The position numbers and the translations under genes are program-made. Of a stretch of 57,710 nucleotides of DNA, positions 1-9,356 are shown one piece after another (position 1 is the first letter of the stretch; each line of letters begins with the position of its first letter). The DNA is from Levilinea sp. (GTDB taxonomy: Bacteria > Chloroflexota > Anaerolineae > Anaerolineales > Anaerolineaceae): NCBI GenBank assembly GCA_029975215.1, contig JARKPO010000080.1, forward strand, positions 1 through 57,710. Direction: 5' to 3'. Under the pieces are notes generated by a model that saw only the letters and a list, made by a program, of their open reading frames with translations, was not told the origin of the DNA and ran no database searches.

Positions 1-2
1 AG

Positions 3-125
3 CATTCTCGTCATCGCAGTATTCCGAATTTCTTTGTCAATGTGCTGTGTGGCTTGATTGCCTATTGCCACAAACCAACCAAACCATCCCTGGGATTGGA
101 CAGGTGTCTGCCCTTGCCCGCTTAA
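3..125 (+). mobile_element. C-terminal end of an IS transposase, cut by window edge
   Basis: The only open frame entering from the left edge encodes about 40 residues ending at TAA. It reads with the rhythm of a DDE transposase tail: a basic HSRHRS stretch, then [13 protein letters not shown], then KPTKPSL. This resembles the ends of IS982/IS4-type transposases (family knowledge, from memory; the exact family cannot be fixed from 40 residues). The frame stops a few bases before an MFS fragment begins on the other strand, which fits an IS that inserted into that gene. The catalytic part lies outside the window. Confidence 0.55.
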
Positions 126-142
126 CCCGAATTCACGTTAAG
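121..142. repeat. Small inverted repeat at the presumed IS end
   Basis: CTTAAC and GTTAAG arms flank a 10-base centre that contains a GAATTC palindrome. It sits exactly between the transposase stop and the point where the MFS reading frame breaks, so it may be the terminal inverted repeat of the IS or the junction itself. The other IS end is not in the window and no target-site duplication can be tested. Confidence 0.3.
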
Positions 143-266
143 ATAAGTCAAAGGAGCGCAGATAGAGCACATTGAAGGCTGAGAAATACGTCAATACCGC
201 GCCTTCCACAAAATACACCGCCGCAAAGAGCGAAAGACGAAGCAAGCGAACCCTGGAATCGGACAT
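138..266 (-). pseudogene. N-terminal fragment of an MFS transporter, broken by the IS
   Basis: ATG with an AAGGGTC-type ribosome site opens 42 codons with one transmembrane helix (LSLFAAVYFVEG...) followed by FNVLYLRSFDLS and a stop. The pattern (first MFS helix, then an LY-x-R-S-x-x-LS loop) matches the start of 11-12 helix major facilitator proteins. A complete protein would need about 350 further residues, but the frame ends where IS sequence begins. Seen: truncation and junction. Inferred: disruption by transposition; the rest of the gene may lie beyond the IS, to the left of the window. Confidence 0.5.
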
Positions 267-307
267 GATGACCCTTCCTTGAATGGAGTTACTGAAAGAA
301 GAACTGA

Positions 308-949
308 CTAAACCCGCTTCGCACAGCGCCGCAGGAGCATGCCGACGCATAGAAACCAAACCAAAAACCACACATTGGCAGCCAGGGCCAACGCAGGAAA
401 ATAAATGCCTGCGGCCGCGGGCAGCAGCAGGGCGCTGCCCGTCCAGGCTGACGCCTGAGACCAACCTTTCTCGCCCCATAAGGCCGCCGCGGCAGCCGCC
501 GCTCCCGCAAACGGCAGCACATAGCTCAGCGACTGCACCGCCTTCCACACCGCCAGCCAGGCGCCGTCCGCCGCCATACCCCATCCCCACCCCTGCACAG
601 CCCCCCACACCAGGCCGTTCTCGGTAAAATCCAAGACCGCCCCCGCCAGGCCGAACCCCAGCGAAAGCCAGGCGAAAAACGGCTGCCGCTCTCGCAGGTA
701 CGCGGCTAACCCGGCCCAGGCCAGAATCCAGCCGATCAAAAACAGAGTGTCCAGCCCGAAGAGCAGCCGAATGGCGTTCCCATATTCCGCAGCCTCGGCC
801 GCCCCCAGGCGCAAATGCCCGGTCAGCACCTCAGCCCCCGGGTAGGTCAGCCCCGCGGGCATCTGGATAAAGGCCATGCCGATCAGCAGCAGGCAGGCAG
901 CCCCGGCCCCCACCGTGCCCGCCCAGTACACTTTTCTCAGGTTAAGCAT
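308..949 (-). CDS. Polytopic membrane protein, unknown function
   Basis: A 213-residue protein with about six hydrophobic helices (around residues 9-30, 62-82, 90-112, 132-160, 166-185 and 190-208) and almost no charged loops. It starts one base after the stop of the TetR gene, with its GGGGATTGAG ribosome site inside that gene's end, so the two form an operon. Position next to the regulator suggests a membrane protein controlled by, or working with, that TetR. No catalytic motif is visible and I do not recognise the family; a DUF4386-like integral membrane protein is possible. Confidence 0.75.
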   Translation of the reverse strand: MLNLRKVYWAGTVGAGAACLLLIGMAFIQMPAGLTYPGAEVLTGHLRLGAAEAAEYGNAIRLLFGLDTLFLIGWILAWAGLAAYLRERQPFFAWLSLGFGLAGAVLDFTENGLVWGAVQGWGWGMAADGAWLAVWKAVQSLSYVLPFAGAAAAAAALWGEKGWSQASAWTGSALLLPAAAGIYFPALALAANVWFLVWFLCVGMLLRRCAKRV

Positions 950-950
950 C

Positions 951-1601
951 TCAATCCCCTTCCCAGCCGAGATACGCCAGATATGCCCGGCTTAATTCAG
1001 CGGCCAACATTTGGGCGGAATACGTCGGCTTCCCCTTCAGCAGCGGTTCCCACAGCAGCACCTCGCGCAGGGTGAAAAATAACTGCTGGAACCCCAGGCG
1101 CACCGCCAGCGCCGGGTGAGGGTGGCGCATTCGATGGCTTTGGCGCAGCAGGGCGCTTTCCAGATGAGGGAAAAGTTCATCCCAGGCGTAACGCTCGCGC
1201 TCCTTAAACTGTGAATCGCCGTAAAAGCGGGCTTTCATGGTTAACGAACGCAGCAGCCCTTTTTGGCGGCCGTAGATGTCAATCAGAAAACGGGTAACCT
1301 GGCGGATTAGTTCCGCCGCGGAGGCATCATTCCAGGCGGGGGATAGCATCAGCGCCAAAAACTCTCGCGCCAGTTCTTCAAAAAACCGCTCGTCCAGGGC
1401 CTGCAGCAGCCCGTCCTTATCCTTAAATCGCCCGTAAAACGCACCCACCGAGGTGCCCGCTTGGCGGACCACTTCGGTCACAGTCAGTTCTTCGAAGGTT
1501 TTAGTCTCCAGAATGCGTGCAGCAGCATCCAAGATTTGGGTCATTGTCTCATGGCTGCGGGTTTGCTGCGGCCTTTGCACAACAGAAGGGGTGAAGGTCA
1601 T
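951..1601 (-). CDS. TetR/AcrR-family transcriptional regulator
   Basis: 216 residues. Residues 14-65 hold the TetR DNA-binding domain: R-x-x-x-x-x-I-L-D-A-A-A-R-I at the start, a helix-turn-helix ending TSVGAFYGRFKDKDGL, the classic recognition helix with F/Y-x-x-F-x-x-K. The rest is the helical ligand-binding and dimer domain. Start chosen for the AGGGAC ribosome site nine bases upstream. A near-perfect 22-bp palindrome lies just upstream of the start, so autoregulation is likely. First gene of a two-gene operon with a membrane protein. Ligand unknown. Confidence 0.93.
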   Translation of the reverse strand: MTFTPSVVQRPQQTRSHETMTQILDAAARILETKTFEELTVTEVVRQAGTSVGAFYGRFKDKDGLLQALDERFFEELAREFLALMLSPAWNDASAAELIRQVTRFLIDIYGRQKGLLRSLTMKARFYGDSQFKERERYAWDELFPHLESALLRQSHRMRHPHPALAVRLGFQQLFFTLREVLLWEPLLKGKPTYSAQMLAAELSRAYLAYLGWEGD

Positions 1602-1614
1602 AAAGTCCCTATAA

Positions 1615-1636
1615 TAGAATTAGAATTCTGATTCTA
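1615..1636. promoter_or_regulatory. Palindromic operator candidate for the TetR gene
   Basis: Two TAGAAT-type arms around a central AGAATTCT give a 22-bp imperfect palindrome (one asymmetric position per half). It lies 14 bases upstream of the tetR-type start in an AT-rich patch and overlaps a minus-strand TATTAT that could be the -10 element. Size and placement are typical of TetR operators; binding is inferred. Confidence 0.6.
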
Positions 1637-1710
1637 TTTTAGGGAGATTTGGCTAAATGTCAACTGCCCAATTACGCCTTTTCCGGTGAAATTCTCCCTT
1701 GCGAACACCC

Positions 1711-3165
1711 TCAGGCGGGCTGGCTTACCCTGGTCTGCACTGCATCAAACGATTCTTTGGTCGAAAGCACCAGGAACACATCCCCCCCCTGCACCACCAC
1801 GCCGCCGCTCGGAACCAGAAAATCGTTCTCGCGCGCAATCAGCACCACCAAAAAGTCTTCCGGCAGCCCCAGTTCAAAGATGGCTTTGCCAACGGCGCAG
1901 GAGCCCGTCGGGATGGGCATTTCTTTCAGCTTGCTCTTAAACCCGCCCACCGAAGTGAACTCAATTGGGTACACCCGTTTGGGCACCACCGGCAGATCCA
2001 GCTTCAGCCAGCGGGCCACCTGCGGGATGGACGTACCTTGCAGCAGCACAGAGGTCAACACCACAAAGAAGACGATGTTAAAAAACAGATCGGCCTGTTT
2101 CACCCGCGCCAGCAGCGGAAACGTAGCCAAAATGATCGGCGCCGCCCCGCGCAACCCCACCCACGAGATGAATGTCTTTTCCCGCCAACCCATGCGGCTG
2201 AAGGCCAGGGTCAGAAACACGCTCAGCGGGCGCGCCACAAACATCAGGCAGAAGGCGATCAGCAATCCCACCCCCATGATCGGTACCAACCGCGAGGGGA
2301 ACACCAGCAGCCCCAGGGTCAGGAACATGGCAATCTGCATGATCCACGCCAGCCCATCGTGAAAGCGCAGCAAACTGCGCTGGTGCAAAAAGTCATCCTT
2401 GCCCAAGACAATACCGGCTATATACACCGCCAGGAAGCCGTTGCCCCCCGCCCAGTCCGTCACCCCGAAAGTCAAAAACACCAGCGACAGGGTCAGCACC
2501 GGGTACAACCCCTCGTGCCCCAGCTTAATCCGGTTCACCAGCCAGAACATGACCTTGCCCATCACAAACCCCGCCAGCGCCCCCAGCGCCATCTGGCGAA
2601 TGAAGAGCGTGATCAGGCTGAAGGGGGATAGCTCCGGCTGAGCGACCAGTTGGATCAGGCCGATGGTCAGGAAGATGGCCATGGGGTCGTTGCTGCCGGA
2701 TTCCAGCTCCAGCAGCGGTTTCAGCCGCCCTTTCAGACTGATGCCCTTCGAGCGCAGCACCGAAAAGACCGCTGCCGCGTCGGTGGAGGAAACGATGGAC
2801 CCCAGCAGCAGGCCTTCATACAGGCGCAGCCCCAGCAGCAGGCTGGCAAAGCTCCCCACGATGAAGGCCGTCAGCAGCACCCCCAGGGTCGAAAGGATCA
2901 GCCCTTCGCGGGCCGAGTCGCGCACATCCGTCCATTCCGTCCCCAGCCCGCCCGAAAACAGGATCAGCACCAGCGCGTTGACGCCGATGAACTGCGCCAG
3001 GGCAGGATCGTCAAAATAAATCCCCCCAAAGCCGTCGGAACCGGCCAGCATGCCCAGGCCCAAAAATAGCAGCAGAGCCGGAACGCCAAAACGGTCCGAT
3101 ATCTTACTGACCAACACGCTGACCAACAAAAGCAGCGCCGCCGCGATTAAAGTTACACTGTTCAT
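1711..3165 (-). CDS. CPA1-type potassium(sodium)/proton antiporter with C-terminal TrkA-C domain
   Basis: 484 residues from the ATG that directly precedes a hydrophobic helix; an upstream ATG would add 16 polar residues and has no spaced ribosome site. About 12-13 transmembrane helices with family landmarks: FGVPALLLFLGLGMLAGSDG near residue 30, LILFSGGLGT near 70, the SSTDAAAVFSVLR ion-site segment near 130, ESGSNDP near 155, and SWVGLRGAAPIILATF near 340. The last ~90 residues form a cytosolic TrkA-C/RCK-like module (PIPTGSCAVGKAIFELGLPE), as in the NhaP2/CvrA group. It exchanges monovalent cations for protons; K+ versus Na+ cannot be decided from sequence. Confidence 0.92.
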   Translation of the reverse strand: MNSVTLIAAALLLLVSVLVSKISDRFGVPALLLFLGLGMLAGSDGFGGIYFDDPALAQFIGVNALVLILFSGGLGTEWTDVRDSAREGLILSTLGVLLTAFIVGSFASLLLGLRLYEGLLLGSIVSSTDAAAVFSVLRSKGISLKGRLKPLLELESGSNDPMAIFLTIGLIQLVAQPELSPFSLITLFIRQMALGALAGFVMGKVMFWLVNRIKLGHEGLYPVLTLSLVFLTFGVTDWAGGNGFLAVYIAGIVLGKDDFLHQRSLLRFHDGLAWIMQIAMFLTLGLLVFPSRLVPIMGVGLLIAFCLMFVARPLSVFLTLAFSRMGWREKTFISWVGLRGAAPIILATFPLLARVKQADLFFNIVFFVVLTSVLLQGTSIPQVARWLKLDLPVVPKRVYPIEFTSVGGFKSKLKEMPIPTGSCAVGKAIFELGLPEDFLVVLIARENDFLVPSGGVVVQGGDVFLVLSTKESFDAVQTRVSQPA

Positions 3166-3377
3166 ACTCACTCGCCCATTTCTCGCCTCTCCCAGCCGGT
3201 GGATAACCCCCATCCCCTGAATAGGAAAACGTCCCGCTCAAGAAGGCGCCGTAAAATCCGCTGAATTATCGTTAATCATTGACCCGGAGGGCAGTAACCC
3301 GCGCTGAAGACAACCCTCAGCCGGTTTCATTAAACCACAATTTTTCGATCCTCACCACCAAAACCCGCAAGGATTAT

Positions 3378-3824
3378 TTAACCCGCGGGCGGTTCCTCCC
3401 AAGCAGCGCTGCGCCGGGCGATCGGGTGATCCGCGTTCAATTGCAGCAGATCCCACAGGTTGCCGTACAGGTCTTCAAACACCGCCACCCAGCCGTATTC
3501 GGCCTGTTTGGGTTCGCGCACAAAACGCACCCCCGCCGCGCTCAGGCGTTGGTAATCCCGCCAAAAATCGTCTGTGCTCAAGAACAGGAACACCCGCCCG
3601 CCGCTTTGACGGCCGATGAAGGCCGACTGCTCCGGTGTGGCCGCCCGCGCCAAGAGCAGCGTGGCCCCCCGCGAGCCTGGCGGAGCCACCACTACCCAGC
3701 GCTTATCCTGCTCCGGTTGGTAGGTATCTTCAATCAGCTCAAATTGCAGCGTGTTCAGGTAGAAATCCAGAGCCTCGTCGTAATCCCGCACCACCAGGGC
3801 AATATGAATCAGTTCTTGCCGCAT
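3378..3824 (-). CDS. VOC (glyoxalase/bleomycin-resistance) family protein
   Basis: 148 residues, one complete vicinal-oxygen-chelate fold of two beta-alpha-beta-beta-beta modules: opening IHIALVVRDYDEALDFYLN, and closing AVFEDLYGNLWDLLQ, where the glutamate-free DLYGN-x-W-DL ending is typical of the small lyase/dioxygenase-like group. GAGGATGT ribosome site before ATG. Substrate unknown. It is separated from the beta-helix gene by that gene's terminator, so it is a single transcription unit or follows the antiporter region at a distance. Confidence 0.85.
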   Translation of the reverse strand: MRQELIHIALVVRDYDEALDFYLNTLQFELIEDTYQPEQDKRWVVVAPPGSRGATLLLARAATPEQSAFIGRQSGGRVFLFLSTDDFWRDYQRLSAAGVRFVREPKQAEYGWVAVFEDLYGNLWDLLQLNADHPIARRSAAWEEPPAG

Positions 3825-3841
3825 ACATCCTCGCTTTTCCC

Positions 3842-3884
3842 AAAAACCCCCTCCGGGCGGCGAACCGATCCGTCCGGAGGGGGG
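3842..3884 (-). terminator. Rho-independent terminator of the tandem beta-helix operon
   Basis: Ten-bp GC-only stem (CCCCCTCCGG pairing with CCGGAGGGGG) followed, reading the minus strand, by TTTTTG. It begins 16 bases after the beta-helix A stop codon and precedes the VOC gene. Confidence 0.85.
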
Positions 3885-3899
3885 CTGGGGATCCTCAGC

Positions 3900-6590
3900 C
3901 TACCAGCCGGAACAGACCCCTGGTTTCCAGGTCACTTTGACCCCGGCCGGGGTCCAGTACGAATCCAAAACACTGCCGTCCAGGGCGTTGTTTTGGAAGA
4001 GCACGTTGTTGAGCGTCAGGGGGATATCCACCGTGCTGGCAAAATACAGCGCGTTATCCGAGCTGCCCGAGAACACGCCGCAGTTCACCGTCAACGGCTG
4101 GTTGTTGATAGCGTAGGACATGCCAAAATTCTCGCCGTCCCAACCGTTATCCGCCACGAAAATGTAGTTCAGCACCGCCGGGCCGGCCTGCAGGTAAATG
4201 CCGCGCGTGCCGTTGCCCACAAAGCGGTTGCTGCCGCCCTTGTTGGTAATTTGGATCAGCGCCGCGATGGTGTTATTGGTGCTGCGCAGATTCAGGCCGT
4301 TCTCGGCGTTGGCCGTAGCCTGCACCGCCGAAAGGGTCACCGGGCTGTCGGAGAAAATATACAGCCCATCCCCGCCGTTGGTGGTGGTCTGAACCTCCTG
4401 CAGCACCACCGGCCGGTCCTGACGGTTGAAGGAGGTGTTGGTCACTGCGATGCCAGTGTCCGAGTTCGCCCCCGCCACCAGCTTTCTGCCGGTCACGGAT
4501 GCGCCTGTCTCCACCCATATGCCAGGGGCCGGGGCAGTCAAACCGTTGCCCACCGCAGAAATCTCTGCAATCGAGACTCCCAGGTCGCCGTGATCGTTGC
4601 GAACATGCAGGCCCACCTGGCCGCTGCCGCTGGCCTGCACCCCGCTGACCATCACCTTGCCGGTGGCGCGAATGTTCACACCGGCTCCATTATCCGCAAA
4701 CTGATTCTGACCGCGCCGGCCCTTCAAAATGACGGTGGGCGAAACCTCCGTCGCCGCTGCGTCTAACGACAGGCCTTCATCGTTGTTTCCGCTGGCGGTG
4801 ATCCTGCTCAGGGTAACGTTGCTGGAGGTGACGATCTGCACGCCCCGATTGGCGTTGGAATTGGCCGTCACACCGTCCATCAGCAGCGGCGTTTGGCCTT
4901 GCTCCGGCCCGCGCAGGTTAAACGTCAGTCCGCGGAAACCGTTCCCTGAAGCCTGAATGGATTTCAGGGTGGTGCGCTCACGTCCCAGCAGGTTGAGCCC
5001 GTCCCCACCCGCATTATGGTTAAAGGTGGAGCGTAAAATCGTGATCGGTTTGGTAGTGGCGACATCAAACTGCTGAACATAGAAACCTGTGTCAGCGTTG
5101 TGATCCACCTGGCAGTCGGTCATCACCACCCCCCCGTTGGTGTTGACTGCCCCCCCAGACATACCGTTGCCCGTCACCTTGACCCGCGACAGGTTAACGC
5201 TCTGTTTACTGTCCAGGTTATTCACCTGCACACCATCCAGGATGTTATTGTTGATGCTCACCCCGCTGAGGGTGACTGCCCCCACTTTTTCGATTAATAA
5301 ACCCCGGCCGCCGTTGCGCTGAATGACCGCTGGGCCCAGGCGGTCGCGGATGACCACCGGTTTAAACGCCCCGCTGTTGGTGATGCGCACCCCGTAATCT
5401 CCCCCATTCCCTTCCACCATCACACCGTCCAGGGTGATTGCACTGGCGGTTTCGAGTACAATGCCGTTGCTGCCGTTGCCAGACACCGTGCTGCGCAGCA
5501 GGGTAAAGCTTGCCTTGGTGGCCGGGTCCAGGTTGACTAAGGCCAGTCCGGCGGCGGTATTTCGCGAAGCGGTGATTTTGTCCAACCACGCCGAACCCGC
5601 CACACTCATCGCCAGACCGCCGCCCGTGTTATTGCTGAAGGTCGAGGAGACCGCGTTCACCGAGCCTTTGACGCTGTCCGTTTGAATGGCCGCCCCAACG
5701 CCGGTGTTCCGGGCCGCAGAAACCCCATTCAGCAGCACGCTTTCGGTGGTGCGAATGCGCAGGCCGTCTCCGGTGTTGCTGTGAAAAGAGCTGTTGGAAA
5801 TCACCACCTTGCCGGTGACGTTGAGATTGGCCCCGTCGCGGTTGCTGCCGCGCACGTTGGTTTCCGCAATCGTCACAGGCCCGGTCTGCTTATCCACCTC
5901 CAGGCCCCGGCCGCTCAGGAACTGCACGCGGTTCACATTGACGCTGCCGATGCAGTTGACGGCAGATACTGTCGTGCCCAAAATCTGCACCAGCCGCAGG
6001 TCGCGCAGGCCCCACGAACGCATCCCCACGATGGTGATGTTGGAATACAAGTCAGTCACCGGGCTGCCGTCATTCAGCGACCCCATGCCCACCAGGTTGA
6101 TCACTGCCGGGGGCGTGGCCCAATCTGCGCCGTCCAGGATGATGTGAGGGGCCGGGGTGGTGCCGGGCGTGGTGAGCATGTAAGTGCCCGCCCCGATGAA
6201 AATATTGCCGCCGGCTGGAGCAGCGTTGCGGCTGCTCAGGTAATGGATGCCCGCCTGGATGGGATTGCTGCACCCCTGATCTCCGGCGGTGTCGGGGTCG
6301 CAGTCAGCCGTCGTAAAGGCATAACTGGTTGATCCAATTTTGAAATAGGCCCCGGGGTCCGGGTACGGAACCGCTTCGGCGTTCACTATGTTGGCCATCG
6401 GCAGCACCGTCACCCCTTCGGGCGGCAGGGTGACCTCAAACTCCGCCGGTTCACCTTCCCCCACCCCTTCGTTCACCGCCGGGTCGCCTTCGGGGGGTTC
6501 GCTTTGTCCCGCCGCCGCCCCCACAGGCAGCAGCGCCAGCGCCAGACACAGCGCCAACAGCATCCGCCAAACCGCACGCCATCTGTCCAT
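3900..6590 (-). CDS. Secreted right-handed parallel beta-helix protein A
   Basis: 896 residues from an ATG preceded by AGGAGG; the signal peptide follows at once (RMLLALCLALALLPVGAAAG). Residues 70-150 form an N-terminal module shared with two paralogues here (YPDPGAYFKIGST, two cysteines in DCDP and GCSNP, then PAGGNIFIGAGTY). The remainder is about 25 short repeats of the PbH1 type (SNNTGGGLAM, ASRNTAAGLAL, VEGNGGDYGV), Asn/Gly/Val rich, the pattern of a long solenoid. It ends PGVCSGW. No enzyme active site, sorting motif or anchor is seen. Family knowledge: such solenoids are surface adhesins or polysaccharide-binding/degrading proteins. Second gene of an operon, 46 bases after paralogue B. 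Confidence 0.9.
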   Translation of the reverse strand: MDRWRAVWRMLLALCLALALLPVGAAAGQSEPPEGDPAVNEGVGEGEPAEFEVTLPPEGVTVLPMANIVNAEAVPYPDPGAYFKIGSTSYAFTTADCDPDTAGDQGCSNPIQAGIHYLSSRNAAPAGGNIFIGAGTYMLTTPGTTPAPHIILDGADWATPPAVINLVGMGSLNDGSPVTDLYSNITIVGMRSWGLRDLRLVQILGTTVSAVNCIGSVNVNRVQFLSGRGLEVDKQTGPVTIAETNVRGSNRDGANLNVTGKVVISNSSFHSNTGDGLRIRTTESVLLNGVSAARNTGVGAAIQTDSVKGSVNAVSSTFSNNTGGGLAMSVAGSAWLDKITASRNTAAGLALVNLDPATKASFTLLRSTVSGNGSNGIVLETASAITLDGVMVEGNGGDYGVRITNSGAFKPVVIRDRLGPAVIQRNGGRGLLIEKVGAVTLSGVSINNNILDGVQVNNLDSKQSVNLSRVKVTGNGMSGGAVNTNGGVVMTDCQVDHNADTGFYVQQFDVATTKPITILRSTFNHNAGGDGLNLLGRERTTLKSIQASGNGFRGLTFNLRGPEQGQTPLLMDGVTANSNANRGVQIVTSSNVTLSRITASGNNDEGLSLDAAATEVSPTVILKGRRGQNQFADNGAGVNIRATGKVMVSGVQASGSGQVGLHVRNDHGDLGVSIAEISAVGNGLTAPAPGIWVETGASVTGRKLVAGANSDTGIAVTNTSFNRQDRPVVLQEVQTTTNGGDGLYIFSDSPVTLSAVQATANAENGLNLRSTNNTIAALIQITNKGGSNRFVGNGTRGIYLQAGPAVLNYIFVADNGWDGENFGMSYAINNQPLTVNCGVFSGSSDNALYFASTVDIPLTLNNVLFQNNALDGSVLDSYWTPAGVKVTWKPGVCSGW

Positions 6591-6636
6591 CACAAGCCTC
6601 CTGACTATTGTTGCTTCTCCAATCGTCCCCGCTCGG

Positions 6637-9173
6637 TCACCATCCCGTGCACGCGCCAATCTGCACCGAAGCGTTGGTATCCGTATCCAAAATCCAATCC
6701 AGGTAGGTACCATCCCCCAGTTGATTGCCCCCCACCAGCACATTCTTAAACTGGACCAGGCCTTCGCCGTTATCTACCCGAAAACCCACGCCCATATTGC
6801 CGTTGAAATCCCCGCAGGTGATCTTCACCGGCAGCCCCACCCCGCTGAAATAGGCAGCGGGTTCCCCAAAACCAGGCCGCTGCCGCGCACCTGCACGTAC
6901 TCGCCGGTCAGCGGCCCCTGGATGTGAAAATGCAGGCCCGAACGGCCGCTGCTTTCCGCGCGCACCCGGCTCAGCTGCACGGCCGGGTTGGGCATAGACG
7001 CCACCAGGTCCGACTGGCTCAGCCAGATGCCGTTCTGCTGGTTGTCCCACGCGCTGACGCGTTCCAGCGTGACCGGCTGGTTGGTGTGCACCATCACGCC
7101 GTGATTTGCGCTGCGGTGGACGCTCACCTGACTCAGTTTCACCGCGGAGCGCTCCCCTTCGACGTCATCACTGTTGATCTCCAAACCGGTATCAAGCGAA
7201 TCCGTCACCTGCACATTTTTTACCAGGGTGTTGCCACGCCCGCTCAGATAAATTCCCCTTCCCCCAAACACGGCTGCATTCTGCAGCGAGATACCTCCTC
7301 CCGTGATCTCGGCATAGATCCCGTTGGAACTCCCGCCCTGCGTCCGAATGCCGCTCAGCGACCCGCGCTTTGCACCCATCACCACCAAACCGCCCGCCGC
7401 GTTGTTTTCAAAGCTGTTTTCCCCTGCCCGCCCCTGCACAATCACGCTTTGGCTGGCGTTACCCCAAGGGTCGCGGCTGGTTAATGATGCGCCGAGCTGC
7501 CCGTTGCCGCTGCTGGTCAGACCTTTGGCAGCAATCATGCTGCCGCTTTCCACCGCCAGCCCATAGCCTCCGTTCTGAAGGGTGCGGATATTTTGCAGTT
7601 TGACCGGCAGGCTGCTCACATCCGTCACCTGATTGTTCACGATAATGCCGTTAAATTGGTTGCCCACCGCCGCAACGTCTTTCAAGGTCACCCGGTTTTG
7701 CAGCACCATGTATAAAGCGGTGTCTCCCCGGTTGCCTGAAAACGTGCTGCGCTGCACCACCACCGGCAGGGCCGTGCTGGCCGGCTCCTGAATCACCCGC
7801 AGGCCGCCGGAACCGGTATTGCCGCTCACCTCGACGTTCACAGCCGAAAAGCTGCCGTTGGCGATGGCATGCCCGCCTGCCAGATTACCCACCGAACGTA
7901 CGTTGTTCAGGCTGATATTCGCACCCTTGAACGCGAATCCCTCGTCGCGGTTTTGAAGCGCCCGCAGCCCCTGAATGCGAATGGGGCCGTACATTTCCTC
8001 TACGGAAAGCCCAACGGTATTATTTTCAAACAGGCAGGGCCCCAGGCGGTCTTGAATCACAACCTCTTTGGCCGCGTGGATCACCGCACCCTCGCCCCCC
8101 GAGCCGACCACCTCCAGCCCGTCCAGTAAAACTTTCCCTGCGCTCCAGAGCTCTAAGCCCCGGCCAGTGTTCGAGCTGAACGTGCTGCGCAAAATCGTCA
8201 CCCCTGCCTGATTACCGATCCAAACGCCGCTGCCATTCCGCGCGCTGGACACGCGGTCCAGATAGGCCGCCCCCTCGGTTTCAACGATTAAGCCTATGTT
8301 GGTGTTGCCAGTAAAGTTTGAAAAGGTCACGCGCACGGGGGTGCTGGTCAGAAATTGTCCCAGAATCACCCCGTGGCCGTTGTTGGCGAAGGCGCTGACC
8401 CCATGCAGGGACACTTTTTGTGCAGCGGTCACTTGCAGGCCAGGGCCTTGATTCCCCACAAAGCTGCTGTTGAGGATCTCCAGGCTGCCGTTCACGCCCA
8501 GCCTCGCCCCCGCCGCCAGGTTTTTGTGAATATGCACATCGCGCAGGCTCACATTCCCCGTCTGCGCGGTAATGATCAGGCCGGTGTCGGGGGTGTCAAT
8601 GTTGGTCCAGCCGCTCACCACCCCCGCGCCCGTGTTCTCCGAGGCGTTCAGCACGCCCTTCATCTGAAAGTTGCTGATCCCCCAGTTGTGCAGAAAGTTC
8701 ACATGGATGTAGCTCACCAGCCGGGTGGCCGCCTGCCCCCCGCCGATCGTCCCGCCCATGCCTACCAGGTTCAGCGCTGCCGGGGGCGTTTGCCACTGGG
8801 AGCCGTCCAGCCGCACATTGGTCGGGTCAGACGCTGTCAGGTCATATTCCCCCGCGCCGAGGTAGATCGTCCCGCCCGCGGGCGCGGCGTTGTGGTTGCT
8901 GAGGTAATCCACCGCTGCCTGAATGGGGTTGCTGCACGCCTGCTCCCCGTCTGTGTCCGGGTTGCAGTCCGTAAACGTGAACGCGTAAGGGGTTGAACCG
9001 ATCTTAAAATACGCTCCAGGGTCAGGGTACAGAACCGCCTGGCCCGCCACCGCCCCCATCTCCGGCGGGTTGGAACCTTCGGCCGCCGCCGGACTCACCC
9101 GCCCAGCAAGCAGGCACAACCCAATCATCACGCTTGCCGCCAAGCGCCGCAGCCCCGCCGCATATTGCACCAT
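6637..9173 (-). CDS. Secreted parallel beta-helix protein B, with a -1 frameshift near the 3' end
   Basis: Start at an ATG with GGGAGG six bases upstream and a signal peptide (LAASVMIGLCLLAG...SPAAAEG). N-terminal module YPDPGAYFKIGST, DCNP, ACSNP, PAGGTIYLGAGEY and PbH1 repeats as in paralogues A and C. The start frame stops after 782 residues with a non-family tail; the expected family C-terminus (ITCGDFNGN ... GACTGW) is in the -1 frame and reaches the stop at 6637, giving 845 residues. The frames can be joined only in a TTTTGGGG run. Either one G is missing (mutation or assembly error) or ribosomes slip there. First gene of the A/B operon; strong promoter about 110 bases upstream. Confidence 0.85.
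6864..6871 (-). other. Frameshift site in beta-helix B (slippery-type run)
   Basis: On the coding strand the codons read GTT TTG GGG, so the heptamer T TTG GGG has the X-XXY-YYZ form of a -1 slippery site. Moving back one base gives Leu-Gly-Glu-Pro and continues into the conserved C-terminus. A lost G from a five-G run would have the same effect and is the simpler explanation; no clear downstream stimulator was identified. Confidence 0.6.
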
Positions 9174-9283
9174 ATTGCCTCCCCAGCCCAATGAAAAGGA
9201 ATGCTTTGGAATCACGAAGCGTAACAACACCCCCCACGGGCGTGCCCATCCCCAAAGAAGGGACTCCAGCGCGTGATAGAACG

Positions 9284-9312
9284 ATGATAGCAAAGATCAA
9301 GATTGTTTTCAA
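9284..9312 (-). promoter_or_regulatory. Sigma70-type promoter of the beta-helix B/A operon
   Basis: Minus strand TTGAAA, 17-base spacer, TATCAT. Transcription would start near 9277 and leave a leader of about 100 bases before the ribosome site of beta-helix B. The leader is not strongly structured by eye and matches no riboswitch I know. Confidence 0.6.
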
Positions 9313-9356
9313 CCGTTTTGCCGCCGATTCCCACCTTCCAAACCTCCGCCCCTGAC

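Noticed and set aside
1649..3069. Several plus-strand frames opposite the antiporter gene
   Set aside because: Antisense frames without motifs or ribosome sites; the antiporter has all family landmarks.
9174..9283. A riboswitch in the leader of beta-helix B
   Set aside because: No known aptamer core or long stems are visible; only the position is suggestive.
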